Shown: positions 24,474-35,319 of the stretch, one piece after another
Layout: every line of letters starts with the position of its first letter
Position numbering within the stretch: the stretch's first letter is position 1
Assembly (NCBI GenBank): GCA_903847385.1
Contig: CAINDO010000666.1
Span: 1 to 42,106, forward strand
Direction of reading: 5' to 3'
Source of the DNA: an uncultured Myxococcales bacterium
Lineage (GTDB): Bacteria > Myxococcota_A > Bradymonadia > UBA7976 > UBA1532
DNA length: 42,106 nt
Translations under genes and position numbers: made by a program
Notes under the pieces: generated by a model
Seen by the model: the letters and a program-made list of their open reading frames with translations, nothing else
The model's database searches: none
Told to the model about the DNA's origin: nothing

Positions 24474-27056
24474 TGTGCGCCGCCCAGCTGCGCGGACGGC
24501 TTCGGCACTCCGCCGGCCTTCTGCGACGGCGAGACCATCGACTGCGCGCCGGGCGTGCCCGAGAGCTGCGGCGACTACGCCTGCGGCGAGGCCATCTGCC
24601 TGGTGGAGTGCCTGGAGAGCGCCCAGTGCGCCGCGGGCGCTTACTGCGACCAGGGGCTCTGCCTGCCCCTCGCGGACGACGGCGCCCCCTGCGACTTCCC
24701 CGGGGCCTGCGCCAGCGGGTTCTGCGTGGACGGCGTCTGCTGCGATCTGGGCTGCGGCGGCCAGTGCGAGGCCTGCAACGAACCCGAGGCGCTCGGCGTG
24801 TGCGTGCCCGTGGCCGGTGATCCCCGCGGCGACCGCGCCCCCTGCGCCACGGACGAGTCGGTCTGCGGCGGCGTGTGCGACGGCGGCACGCCCGAGGCGT
24901 GTTTCTACCCGGCCGACGAGTCCCCGTGTCGCGACGCTTCCTGCGCCGGCGGCGTGGCCACCCTGGAGGCGGTCTGCGCCGGCGACGGCACCTGCCCCGC
25001 CCTGCAGACGCAGGCCTGCGCGCCCTTCATGTGCGGCGCCACGGCCTGCCTGGGCGACTGCGTGGCCGACGCCGACTGCGCCGCCGGCCTGTTCTGCTCC
25101 GCCGGCGTGTGCGGGAACAAACGCGCCGACGGCGCCGCTTGCGGCCGCGACGAGGAGTGCGGCTCGAACCACTGCGTGGATGGCGTTTGCTGCAACGCGG
25201 CCTGCGACGGTCAGTGCGAGGCCTGCGACGTCGCCGGGCACGTGGGCGCCTGCGTGGCCGTGCCCTTCGGCTCGCCCCATGGCGGGCGCGCGCCCTGCTC
25301 CGGCGGCGGTCTGTGCGCCGGCGAGTGCACGGGCAACGCCCGCGACGCCTGCGAGTACCCCGCCGGCGAGACCACCTGCCTGCCCGCCTCCTGCGCGAAC
25401 GGCGTGGCCGCCCCGGCGTCGTCCTGCGATGGCGCGGGGAGCTGCGTGGTCGCCGAGGGCTCGTCCTGCGGGGCCTACGCCTGCGCCCCCGGCGGCTGCC
25501 TGGAGGCCTGCGCGAGCGTCGACGACTGCGCCGTCGGGTTCTTCTGCGTGGCCGGCGCCTGCACGGCGCTTTTGCCCCAGGGCAACGCCTGCCAGCGCCC
25601 CGACGAGTGCGCCAGCGGCTTCTGCGTGGACGGCCTGTGCTGCGACCGCGCGTGCGGCGGGCAGTGCGAGGCCTGCGACGTGCCCGGCGCGGGCGGCGAG
25701 TGCCGGGCCGTGGCCGGCGCCCCCCACGGCGCGCGCTCCCCCTGCGCCACGGATGGCGGCGCCTGCGGCGGCCTCTGCGATGGCCGCACCGCCCAGGCCT
25801 GTACATACCCCGGCGCCCAGACCACCTGCCGCCCGCCCCGCTGCCGCGACGGCGTGGCCACGGTGGGCGCGACCTGCGATGGCGCGGGGGCCTGCGCCCC
25901 GGAGCAGACGATCGACTGCGCGCCCTTCGCCTGCGGGCCCATCGGCTGCCTGGGCAACTGCGTCGCCGACGCCGACTGCCTGGCCGGGCTCTACTGCGCC
26001 GCGGGTGTCTGCACGCCCAAACTCGCCCTGGGCGAGGTCTGCGCGCAGACCAGCCAGTGCGCGCAGGGCTTCTGCGTGGACGGCGTGTGCTGCGACACGC
26101 GCTGCCTGGGCCAGTGCGAGGCCTGCGACGTGCCCGGCCACGCCGGCGCGTGCAGCGTGGTGGTGGACGCGCCGCCCCACGGCGGGCGCCGCGCCTGCAC
26201 GGGTGTGGGGCTCTGCCAGGGCCTGTGCACGGGCGAGCGCCGCGACGTGTGCGGTTACCCCGGGCAGGACGTGGTCTGCCGCCCCGGCGACTGCCAGAAC
26301 GGCGTCGCCACGCCCGAGTCGGCGTGCGACGGCACGGGCGCCTGCCGCCGCGGCGCGCGCTCGAACTGTGGGGCCTACGCCTGCGGCGCCGAGGGCTGCC
26401 TGGACCGGTGTGTCGACACCGCCGACTGCGCCGCCGGCTTCGAGTGTGTCGAGGGCGCCTGCGTGGACCCGGCCGTCCCCGTCGTCGACGCCGCCGTGCC
26501 CCCCGTGGACGCCGGCCTGATGCCCGCGGACGCCGCGCCCCTGCCGCCGGACGCGTTCGTGCCGCCACCCCCGGCCGACGCCCAGGTCGTCGTGGTCCCG
26601 GACGCGTTCGTGCCGCCGCCCCCGCCCGATGCGCAGGTCGTCGTGGTCCCGGACGCGTTCGTGCCGCCGCCCCCGCCCGACGCCCGCCCGCCGACGGACG
26701 GCCCGCAGACGCCCGACCTCGCCGGCCTGCTCGACGACAAGGGTCGCCTCGGCGACGGCCCGCTCCCCGCGGACGCCGCCCCCCCGCCCGCGGACGCGGG
26801 CCCGGCAACCCCGGACCTCGCCCCCGTCGTCGTCGCGGACGCCCGGCCCGGCGTCACCGGCGACGCCGCCCCCGAGGCCGACGCCACGACGGGCCCCGGC
26901 GAGGGCGGCGACGACCAGGGCAAGTCCGAATCCCCGGGCACCGCCGTGGGCGGCGGCTGCCAGTGCCGCAACGCCGGCGGCGGCCTCGGCGCGCTGTGGA
27001 TGCCCGGCCTGCTGCTGCTCTGGATCCCGCTGCGCCGGCGTCGACCGCGGTCGTGA
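23706..27056 (+). CDS. Giant surface protein, C-terminal part: disintegrin units, Cys-rich repeats, MYXO-CTERM tail
   Basis: This is the direct in-frame continuation of the 18831-23705 gene. It starts with disintegrin-like units 17-24, then about 670 residues of Cys-rich sequence with four 150-residue units (CVDGVCCD..C.GQCEACDVPG...), then a Pro/Asp/Ala linker with PDAFVPPPPPDAQVVV repeats. It ends VGGGCQCRNAGGG, a hydrophobic helix (MPGLLLLWIPL) and RRRRPRS, a MYXO-CTERM-like anchor. No ribosome binding site or good start follows the TAA (the nearest start-like codon is GTG 23724), so separate translation is doubtful. Stop readthrough, a recent nonsense mutation or an assembly artefact are the options. 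If the stop is obeyed, the protein loses its anchor. Confidence 0.8.
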   Translation, partial: CRAVNGVCDTAETCTGAARDCPADGFKNNATECRPASDLCDAAEMCPGNAAACPADANKAAGVTCRAASDLCDAAETCSGAAKTCPPDAVKAANTACRAASDLCDAAEVCDGAVKTCPADVVKGAGVECRAAAGACDAAEACNGALKTCPVDSVSAPGTECRAAVGECDAAEACDGALGTCPADVALAAGTECRPALDACDAAEACNGALKTCPVDRVSAPGTECRAAVGPCDAVETCDGQTPTCPEDFLLGPDAECAPPSCADGFGTPPAFCDGETIDCAPGVPESCGDYACGEAICLVECLESAQCAAGAYCDQGLCLPLADDGAPCDFPGACASGFCVDGVCCDLGCGGQCEACNEPEALGVCVPVAGDPRGDRAPCATDESVCGGVCDGGTPEACFYPADESPCRDASCAGGVATLEAVCAGDGTCPALQTQACAPFMCGATACLGDCVADADCAAGLFCSAGVCGNKRADGAACGRDEECGSNHCVDGVCCNAACDGQCEACDVAGHVGACVAVPFGSPHGGRAPCSGGGLCAGECTGNARDACEYPAGETTCLPASCANGVAAPASSCDGAGSCVVAEGSSCGAYACAPGGCLEACASVDDCAVGFFCVAGACTALLPQGNACQRPDECASGFCVDGLCCDRACGGQCEACDVPGAGGECRAVAGAPHGARSPCATDGGACGGLCDGRTAQACTYPGAQTTCRPPRCRDGVATVGATCDGAGACAPEQTIDCAPFACGPIGCLGNCVADADCLAGLYCAAGVCTPKLALGEVCAQTSQCAQGFCVDGVCCDTRCLGQCEACDVPGHAGACSVVVDAPPHGGRRACTGVGLCQGLCTGERRDVCGYPGQDVVCRPGDCQNGVATPESACDGTGACRRGARSNCGAYACGAEGCLDRCVDTADCAAGFECVEGACVDPAVPVVDAAVPPVDAGLMPADAAPLPPDAFVPPPPADAQVVVVPDAFVPPPPPDAQVVVVPDAFVPPPPPDARPPTDGPQTPDLAGLLDDKGRLGDGPLPADAAPPPADAGPATPDLAPVVVADARPGVTGDAAPEADATTGPGEGGDDQGKSESPGTAVGGGCQCRNAGGGLGALWMPGLLLLWIPLRRRRPRS
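24723..26472 (+). repeat. Four Cys-rich units at exactly 450-nt spacing
   Basis: TGCGTGGA at 24723, 25173, 25623 and 26073 opens four units of 150 codons with no indels between the starts (the last is cut short by the linker). Units 1 and 3 resemble each other (CATD..., CAPF.CG, CVADADC), as do 2 and 4 (HGGR.C.G.GLC, SCGAYAC or NCGAYAC), so the array grew by copying a 900-nt pair. Confidence 0.85.
26550..26693 (+). repeat. 51-nt tandem repeat (17-aa Pro/Asp linker)
   Basis: ACGCGTTCGTGCCGCC recurs at 26551, 26602 and 26653, encoding DAFVPPPPPDAQVVVVP almost unchanged about 2.8 times. It forms part of the stalk before the C-terminal anchor. Confidence 0.85.
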
Positions 27057-27502
27057 GCGCCGAGACGCCGCCCCGGTTCCCGAGCCGCGTCGACCCCTGG
27101 ATCGGCGTGCTCCTCGTGCTCGGCCCCGTCGTCGCCATGGGCGGCACCCTGGCCGCGGCCGTGACGGATGACGCGCCGTTGTGGTTCGCGGCGGGCCCGC
27201 TGGCCTTGTTCGGGGTGCTTTACACCTTGCTGGTCTGGCCCGTGGACTACACGCTCGGCCCCGAGACTTTGATCGTGCGGTTCGGGCTGATCCGCCTGCG
27301 CTTGCCCTATGCCGAGATCCGGTCCGTCGAGCCCACGGCGGACATCCGGTCGAGCCCGGCGCTCTCCCTGGAGCGGCTGCGAGTCGAGGCCGGGCCCCGG
27401 CGGAGCGTGAACATCTCCCCGGCGGACCGGGCCGCGTTCATGGCGGCGCTGGCGGCGCGGTGCCCGCATCTGCGACCAGTGGGCGACGCGCTGAGGTCGT
27501 GA
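27053..27502 (+). CDS. Small membrane protein with bacterial PH domain (YyaB-like)
   Basis: A 149-residue protein. The start GTG 27053 overlaps the TGA of the giant surface gene (GTGA), the usual form of translational coupling; no better start is visible. Two membrane helices at about 16-36 and 44-64 are followed by a compact domain: DYTLGPETLIVRFGLIRLRLPYAEIRSV...ALSLERLRVEAG...VNISPADRAAFMAALAARCP. This fits the bPH_4 (YyaB-like pleckstrin-homology) family. The role is unknown. Tight coupling to the surface protein suggests an envelope function, but this is inference. Confidence 0.8.
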   Translation: MSAETPPRFPSRVDPWIGVLLVLGPVVAMGGTLAAAVTDDAPLWFAAGPLALFGVLYTLLVWPVDYTLGPETLIVRFGLIRLRLPYAEIRSVEPTADIRSSPALSLERLRVEAGPRRSVNISPADRAAFMAALAARCPHLRPVGDALRS

Positions 27503-27540
27503 GCGCCCCGCCGGCGATTTCTGGTAGGCTTTCGCCCCCC

Positions 27541-30120
<2,580 letters not shown>

Positions 30121-30187
30121 CGCCCGGACAACGGCACGGGTCCGGCGGGACTCAGGTTTTTCCGCGACCGCGCCGAAGCCTTGTCCC

Positions 30188-32188
30188 ATGTTGCGACTCG
30201 CGGCGCTCCTCGGCGCGGCCATGGCCCTGGGCACCTTCGGGGCCACCCTGACCCACCACCTGCGGGCGCACGCGGGCGCCGATCCGCTCGCCGTGTCGAC
30301 GCACACGCTGGGCGGCCTGGCCTGCTTCGTGGCCGGGCTGGTGTGGCTGGCGGTGGGCCTCACGCTGCTGTTGCAGCGGCCCCACGCGCGCGCCGAGCGG
30401 GCGCTCTACTTCAGCGCCCTGGCCGCGGCGGTGCACTTCTTCCTCGAGGCGGGCGGGGCGAGCACGCTCACGCCGGGCTTCGGCCTCGCGCGGGACGCCG
30501 CGGCGGTCCTGGCGGCCGTGGGGCTCGGGGTGCTGGCCACCTTCGTCACGGCGCCCTCGCGGCGCTTCGCCACCCTGGCGGCCCTGCTCGTGCCCCTGCC
30601 CTGGCTCCTGCTGCCGCGGTCGCTGGCCTGGCTGACCCCGGCCGCGGCCGCCCTGCTCGTGGCCCTGCGCGGCCGCCAGCACGGGCGCGCCTTCACGCTG
30701 CGCCAGCAGGCCACCTGGCTCACGGCGGGCCTGGTGGCCCTCGTGGCCGGGGGCGTCGCGGCCGCCGTTCTGGCGCCCCTGGGCCTCGGCTGGACGCGCG
30801 ACCTGGCCGCCTTGCTGTCGCTGGGCGTGCCCTTCACCGCGGCGCTCTCGCTCCAGAAGATCCGGCTCTTGCAGGCCGACCGCATCGTCGCGGGTCTGGG
30901 CGTGGGCAGCGTGTTGTTCTCCGGGGCGCTGGTGGTCACGCAGGTCTTCCACGGCGCCCTGGCCACGCTGCCCCCGGACCGCCGCGCGCTCCTCGCCGGC
31001 GCCGTCGCGCTGGCGCTTCTGCTGGCCGCGGCCCGCCTGCGCGACCCCATCGCCGCCCGCCTGCTCGACCTGCTCTTCCCCGAGCGCACGCGCCTGCGCG
31101 CCGCCCTCGCCGACGCCCCGGGCACCCTGGTCGACGCCCCCTTCGACGCCTGGGCCGCCCGCCTGGCCGCGCAGTTGAGGGGCGCCCTGGGGCGCTCGGC
31201 GGCCTGCGTCTGGCGGGTGGAGGCCCGGGGGCATCTGGTCGGCGTGGACGATCACGGCCGGCCCCGCGCGGCGGCCCTGCGGCCCCACGGGCGGCTCTGG
31301 GCCCTGTCGAGCGTCTTCGGCGCGCCGCTCTCCGCGGACGACCTGGCCGGCGTGGCCCTGGAGCCCGCCGAGGCCCGCTGGCTGGACCCGGGCGAGCCCC
31401 GCGCGCTCGTGCCCATCGTCTTCGACGACCGCCCCGTCGGGTTCGTCGAGCTGCTCGGGCCGCCCCTGTCGGACGAGGCGTGGCGCACGCTGGCCGAGTT
31501 CGCCGCCGAGGTCGCCCCGCCCTTCGCCGCCGCCGCGCTGCGCGCCGAATGTGTGGCCGAGGCCGTCGCCCACGCGGACGCCGCGCGGCTTCGCGAGGCG
31601 TTTCAGCGCTCGCGGGACGCCCGGATGGTGCAGCGGGCGTTCCAGGGGGTCGCCGGTCACCTGCGCCGGCGCGCGGCCACGGAGGGCGCGGACGCCGCCG
31701 AGGCCGCCCGCCAGCTCGGCGTGTGCGAGGCCATGCTCTCCGAGGCCGCCGACTGGGAGCGCCCCCTCGCGCGGCACCTGATGCCCCTCGGGCCCGTGCT
31801 CGACCGCGTCCTGCTCGCCCGAGGCGCCGCCGTGCGCGACGCGCGCATCGAGCTGCACGTGGACGCCGACCTGGAGGTCGCGCAGGTCTTCGTCGACGCG
31901 GACGCGCTCGTCGTGGTGCTGCTGGCGGTGCTGGACGACGCGCTCGGTGTGCTCTCGGACTTCGCGGGCCCGCGGGTCCTGCGCCTGACCGGCTGCTCGC
32001 CCCCCGAGGCGCCGGGGTTCCTGCGGCTGTGCGTGGCCGACTCGGGGCCGCCCCGCACGCCGCCGGGGCCCGAGGCCGGCGAGGCGCTCGTCACGCCCCT
32101 GTTGCGCTCGCTGGGGGCCCGCCGGCACGTCGAGTCGCGGGCGGACGCGAACGTGAACTGCGTCGAGCTGCCCATGACCGGGCACTGA
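30188..32188 (+). CDS. Polytopic membrane protein with decayed histidine-kinase-like C-terminus
   Basis: A 666-residue protein. The first 300 residues form about eight membrane helices rich in Ala/Leu. Residues about 310-450 look like a GAF-type soluble domain. The last 170 residues follow the layout of a sensor kinase but have lost its key boxes: the dimerisation helix reads GVAGHLRRRA, and the ATP-binding part keeps LLAVLDDALGVL and VADSGPP but has no Asn in the N-box and no GxGxG G2 box. I infer a pseudokinase or sensory partner. It lies 67 nt after the kinase/cyclase gene and 49 nt before an intact histidine kinase, so all may be one transcript. ATG 30188 has no clear Shine-Dalgarno. Confidence 0.75.
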   Translation: MLRLAALLGAAMALGTFGATLTHHLRAHAGADPLAVSTHTLGGLACFVAGLVWLAVGLTLLLQRPHARAERALYFSALAAAVHFFLEAGGASTLTPGFGLARDAAAVLAAVGLGVLATFVTAPSRRFATLAALLVPLPWLLLPRSLAWLTPAAAALLVALRGRQHGRAFTLRQQATWLTAGLVALVAGGVAAAVLAPLGLGWTRDLAALLSLGVPFTAALSLQKIRLLQADRIVAGLGVGSVLFSGALVVTQVFHGALATLPPDRRALLAGAVALALLLAAARLRDPIAARLLDLLFPERTRLRAALADAPGTLVDAPFDAWAARLAAQLRGALGRSAACVWRVEARGHLVGVDDHGRPRAAALRPHGRLWALSSVFGAPLSADDLAGVALEPAEARWLDPGEPRALVPIVFDDRPVGFVELLGPPLSDEAWRTLAEFAAEVAPPFAAAALRAECVAEAVAHADAARLREAFQRSRDARMVQRAFQGVAGHLRRRAATEGADAAEAARQLGVCEAMLSEAADWERPLARHLMPLGPVLDRVLLARGAAVRDARIELHVDADLEVAQVFVDADALVVVLLAVLDDALGVLSDFAGPRVLRLTGCSPPEAPGFLRLCVADSGPPRTPPGPEAGEALVTPLLRSLGARRHVESRADANVNCVELPMTGH

Positions 32189-32237
32189 TCGTCGCCGGGA
32201 ACTTCACCGCCGGAGTCCGGCGACCGATGATGACGAC

Positions 32238-34037
32238 GTGTATCTCGTGCACCCGCTCGCGCCCGCCGACGAGGCGCCCTATGAGGCCGCGCGCGCCGCG
32301 CTGAACACCGCCCGCCTGCGGCGGCTCGCGCCCGTGATGGTCGTGGTGCACCTGGCGCTCGTCGGGCTCTTCCATCTGATGCCCCCGGCGCCGGCGGGCA
32401 ACCCCGTCGAGGTCGTCCAGGCCTGGCAGGCGGGCATCATCGCCCTCCACAGCCTGGGCGCCTTGTTCGGCGCCGCCGTGGGGGCCTACCTGTGGTGGCG
32501 CGGCCGGACCACGCCGCCCGGGACCGGGAGCCGCGTCGCCGACGCGTCGGTCCTGGCCTACCTGCTCCTGGGCGCGGTCGTCGCGGGGGTGGACCAGGCG
32601 GTGACCTCGGCGATCACACCGTACCTGATCGGCTGCTTCTCCACGGCGGTCGCCTTTCGCACGCCCGCCCGGATGGCCGCCGCCATGTCCATTCTGGGCC
32701 TCGCGGGCTTCGTGGTCCTGCAGGACCACTTCCAGCACGCCGAGACGCTGCGCTTGTCGAACATCCTCAACGGCACCTGCATCGCCGCGCTCGGCCTGTC
32801 GCTGGCGATGGCCCTCAACGCCTCGCACCGGCGCGAGTTCGCCCACACCCAGGTCATCGCCCGGCAGCGCGAGGGGCTCGAGGCGGCGCTTTTGCGCATG
32901 GAGGCCATGGCCCGCGCCGCCGAGGCCGCCAACGAGGCCAAGGGCGCGTTCCTGGCCAACATGACCCACGAGGTCCGCACGCCCATCAACGCCGTGCTGG
33001 GCCTGGCCCGCCTGCTCGCGCAGGAGGTCACCGATCCGCGCCACCTGGCCTGGCTGGCGTCGATCTCCGGCGCGGCGCGCACCCTGCTGGTCATGCTCGA
33101 GCGCGTCCTGGACGCGTCGCGCCTCGAGGCCGGCAGCATCTCGCTCGAGCCCACGGAGACCGCCCTGGGGCCGCTGGTGCGCGAGGTGGCGGACGCCTTC
33201 GAGCCGCGCGCCCGCGAGAAGGGCCTGGCGCTGGCGGTCGAGCTCTCGCCGGACCTGCCCGCATCGCTCTGGCTCGACGATCTGCGCCTGCGACAGGTGC
33301 TCTTCAACCTGCTCTCCAACGCCTTCAAGTTCACGGAGACCGGCGGGATCACGCTCCGGGTGCATTGCCATGCGGGCGAGAGCGTCACGCGGGACGTGAC
33401 CCTCGAGGTCGAGGACACGGGCGTCGGCGTGCCCCCCGAGGACCGCGCGCGCATCTTCCTGCCCTTCGTGCAGGGGCAGGCGCGGGGCGCGCCCCACCTG
33501 GGCGGCGCCGGCCTCGGCCTGTCCATCGTGGCGGGGCTGGTCACCCACATGGGCGGTCGGGTCACGGTGGACGCCTCGCCGAGCGGGGGCGCGGTCTTCC
33601 GGGTCCATCTCTGCCTCGTCCCGCTCGTGACTCCGGAGGGCGCGCCCGAGCCCCGCCCGCGCGCCATCACGCTGCCGCCGCCGGACGCCTTCCCCGCCGC
33701 CTACACGATGCCCACCATCCCCGCCTGCGGCGCCGCGCCCCTGCCCGAGGCCGTCGCCACCCTGCTGCTCGCCGAGCAGGCCCGCTGCGTTCGCCGGCAA
33801 GAGGTCGCCGAGCTCGCGGCCTTCGCCGAGCTCCTCGCGTCCACGGGCCGGGCCCACGCGTCCGAGGCCGTGCTCGACTACGGCGTCTCCCTGCACCGGG
33901 CGGTGGATGTTTTCGACGTCGCCACGATGTTGCGGCTTCTGAACGACTTTCCGACCTTCCTGTCGACGCTGCAGCGCGCGGCCCGCGCGGCGGTGGCGCC
34001 GGGCCCGGTCGAGAACGAGAGCGAGAGCGTGTCATGA
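32238..34037 (+). CDS. Membrane histidine kinase
   Basis: A 599-residue sensor kinase. About six membrane helices span 30-190, then a coiled linker. The H-box is FLANMTHEVRTPINAV (His244), the N-box LFNLLSNAFKFT, G1 DTGVGVP and G2 GAGLGLSIV, all intact. After the ATPase there is a Pro-rich linker and a roughly 85-residue helical tail (LLLAEQARCVRRQEVAELAAFAELL...FDVATMLRLLNDFPTFL), of the type seen at the end of some hybrid kinases. No receiver domain is attached; instead the response regulator gene overlaps the stop by ATGA at 34034. The start GTG 32238 is the first in frame and has a weak ribosome site, so the exact N-terminus is uncertain. Confidence 0.92.
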   Translation: MYLVHPLAPADEAPYEAARAALNTARLRRLAPVMVVVHLALVGLFHLMPPAPAGNPVEVVQAWQAGIIALHSLGALFGAAVGAYLWWRGRTTPPGTGSRVADASVLAYLLLGAVVAGVDQAVTSAITPYLIGCFSTAVAFRTPARMAAAMSILGLAGFVVLQDHFQHAETLRLSNILNGTCIAALGLSLAMALNASHRREFAHTQVIARQREGLEAALLRMEAMARAAEAANEAKGAFLANMTHEVRTPINAVLGLARLLAQEVTDPRHLAWLASISGAARTLLVMLERVLDASRLEAGSISLEPTETALGPLVREVADAFEPRAREKGLALAVELSPDLPASLWLDDLRLRQVLFNLLSNAFKFTETGGITLRVHCHAGESVTRDVTLEVEDTGVGVPPEDRARIFLPFVQGQARGAPHLGGAGLGLSIVAGLVTHMGGRVTVDASPSGGAVFRVHLCLVPLVTPEGAPEPRPRAITLPPPDAFPAAYTMPTIPACGAAPLPEAVATLLLAEQARCVRRQEVAELAAFAELLASTGRAHASEAVLDYGVSLHRAVDVFDVATMLRLLNDFPTFLSTLQRAARAAVAPGPVENESESVS

Positions 34038-34588
34038 GCACCGAGACATCGACATCGACCGCCGAGGGCCCGCTCGTGCTGTGCGTGGACGACGAGCCCC
34101 GCAACCTGCAGGTCCTCGGCCCGCTGCTCAAACACCACGGCTTCCGCGTGGCCTTCGCGCTGGACGGCCCCAAGGCGATCAGCCTGGCGCTGGAGAACCC
34201 GCCGGACCTGATCCTGCTCGACGTCTCCATGCCCGGCATGGACGGCCTCGCGGTCTGCCGCGCCCTGCACGCCGACCTGCGCACCACGGGCGTGCCCGTG
34301 ATCTTCCTGACGGCGCGCACGACCTCCACGGACATCGTGGCCGGGTTCAAGGCCGGCGCCGTGGACTACGTGGGCAAACCGTTCCAGGCCGAGGAGCTCA
34401 TCGCGCGCGTGACGGTGCACACGCAGCTGCGCCGCCTGCGCGGTCTCCTGACCGTCTGCTGCCACTGCCACCAGATCCGCAACGAGGCCCAGGGCTGGGA
34501 GCGCATCGAGAGCTACGTGTCACGCCACACGGACGCGTCGTTCAGCCACGGGCTCTGCCCGACGTGCCTCGCCAAGCACTACGCCTAG
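34034..34588 (+). CDS. Response regulator with C-terminal Cys-rich tail
   Basis: A 184-residue protein. The receiver domain is at residues about 13-130: acidic pair VDDE, phospho-acceptor Asp63 in LILLDVSMPG, Thr in FLTAR and Lys in GKPF. There is no DNA-binding domain. The tail CCHCHQIRNE..W..IESYV..HTDASFSHGLCPTC is a known short module in stand-alone regulators (C.xC..IR...W..IE.Y......FSHG.CP.C), probably zinc-binding. It is translated from an ATG overlapping the kinase stop codon, so the two form a pair. Its output is probably through protein contacts. Confidence 0.95.
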   Translation: MSTETSTSTAEGPLVLCVDDEPRNLQVLGPLLKHHGFRVAFALDGPKAISLALENPPDLILLDVSMPGMDGLAVCRALHADLRTTGVPVIFLTARTTSTDIVAGFKAGAVDYVGKPFQAEELIARVTVHTQLRRLRGLLTVCCHCHQIRNEAQGWERIESYVSRHTDASFSHGLCPTCLAKHYA

Positions 34589-34600
34589 CCCCCGGGGCGG

Positions 34601-35104
34601 TCAGGTGTCCTGGCCCAGCCGCGTCGCCGGGGTCTCGGGATCGGCGGCCTCGCCGTCGGCGCGCACCGTGAGGACCGGGACGTCCGCCTGACGCACGACC
34701 TTCTCGGCGATGCTGCCGAGCAGCAGGTGCGAGAGGCCGCGGCGGCCGTGGGTGCCCATCACGATCACGTCGGTGTTTCGGCGTTTCGCCTCTTCGAGGA
34801 TCGTCTCGGCGATACCGCCGAGTAACGCGACGACATCGACGTTCACATCGCGCCCGCGCAGCTCGCCGGCCCAATGCTCCAGGCGCTCGGCGGCGGCCCG
34901 GGTCGTGTACTCCGAGACCGTCACCTGCGCCACGGTGTCTCCGGGCTGGATGAGGGTGCTCGGCAGCATGCCCGGCGGCAGCGGCGTGACGTGCAGCAGC
35001 GTGACCCGGGCGCCGAAGCGCAGCGCCAGGTCACCCGCGAGGGTCTGGGCCTTGGCGGCGCCGGCGGAGAAGTCGTGGGGGACGAGGATGTTCTTCCAGT
35101 TCAT
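34601..35104 (-). CDS. Universal stress protein, UspA family
   Basis: A 167-residue protein starting at ATG 35104 (MNWKNILVPHDFS), with AAGGA 8 nt upstream. The longer open frame adds 45 residues of no character and is rejected. The ATP-binding loop GTHGRRGLSHLLLGSIAEKV (GxxG-9x-GS) is intact, so it should be an ATP-binding Usp. It converges on the response regulator with 12 nt between the stop codons. It is divergent from the TSUP gene over a palindromic region at 35209-35238. Confidence 0.95.
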   Translation of the reverse strand: MNWKNILVPHDFSAGAAKAQTLAGDLALRFGARVTLLHVTPLPPGMLPSTLIQPGDTVAQVTVSEYTTRAAAERLEHWAGELRGRDVNVDVVALLGGIAETILEEAKRRNTDVIVMGTHGRRGLSHLLLGSIAEKVVRQADVPVLTVRADGEAADPETPATRLGQDT

Positions 35105-35208
35105 CGGACGCTTCCTTTCCCTGAGCGGCGGGGGCGCGGTGGGCCCGCGCGTGTCGTCCGCACCCGGATCATAAGCACGCGGCGTTCCAGCCCAAGGGGG
35201 ATCGGCGT

Positions 35209-35238
35209 GGTTGAAACACTGCTTCAACCAGTGTTTCA
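35209..35238. promoter_or_regulatory. Two overlapping perfect palindromes, likely repressor operator
   Basis: GGTTGAA (35209-35215) pairs with TTCAACC (35223-35229), and TGAAACACTG (35212-35221) pairs with CAGTGTTTCA (35229-35238). Both have 7-nt spacers and interleave. GTTTCACGA follows as a 10-nt-period direct repeat (35233, 35243). The site lies between the divergent Usp start (35104) and TSUP start (35320). TTGAAACA-type palindromes of this size are typical of TetR-family operators; no such regulator gene is in the window. Confidence 0.6.
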
Positions 35239-35319
35239 CGACGTTTCACGATCGACCCATTGTCGCCCGAAGGCCCGCCCACCGCGCGGGTGGTCGCGCT
35301 CTTGCAGAGGGGGCGGGGC

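Noticed and set aside
18783-26180. A 2465-codon open frame on the minus strand opposite the giant surface gene
   Set aside because: It is a shadow frame produced by GC-rich codon bias and by the phased repeats. The plus strand has clear domains and a signal/anchor, and the minus frame has none.
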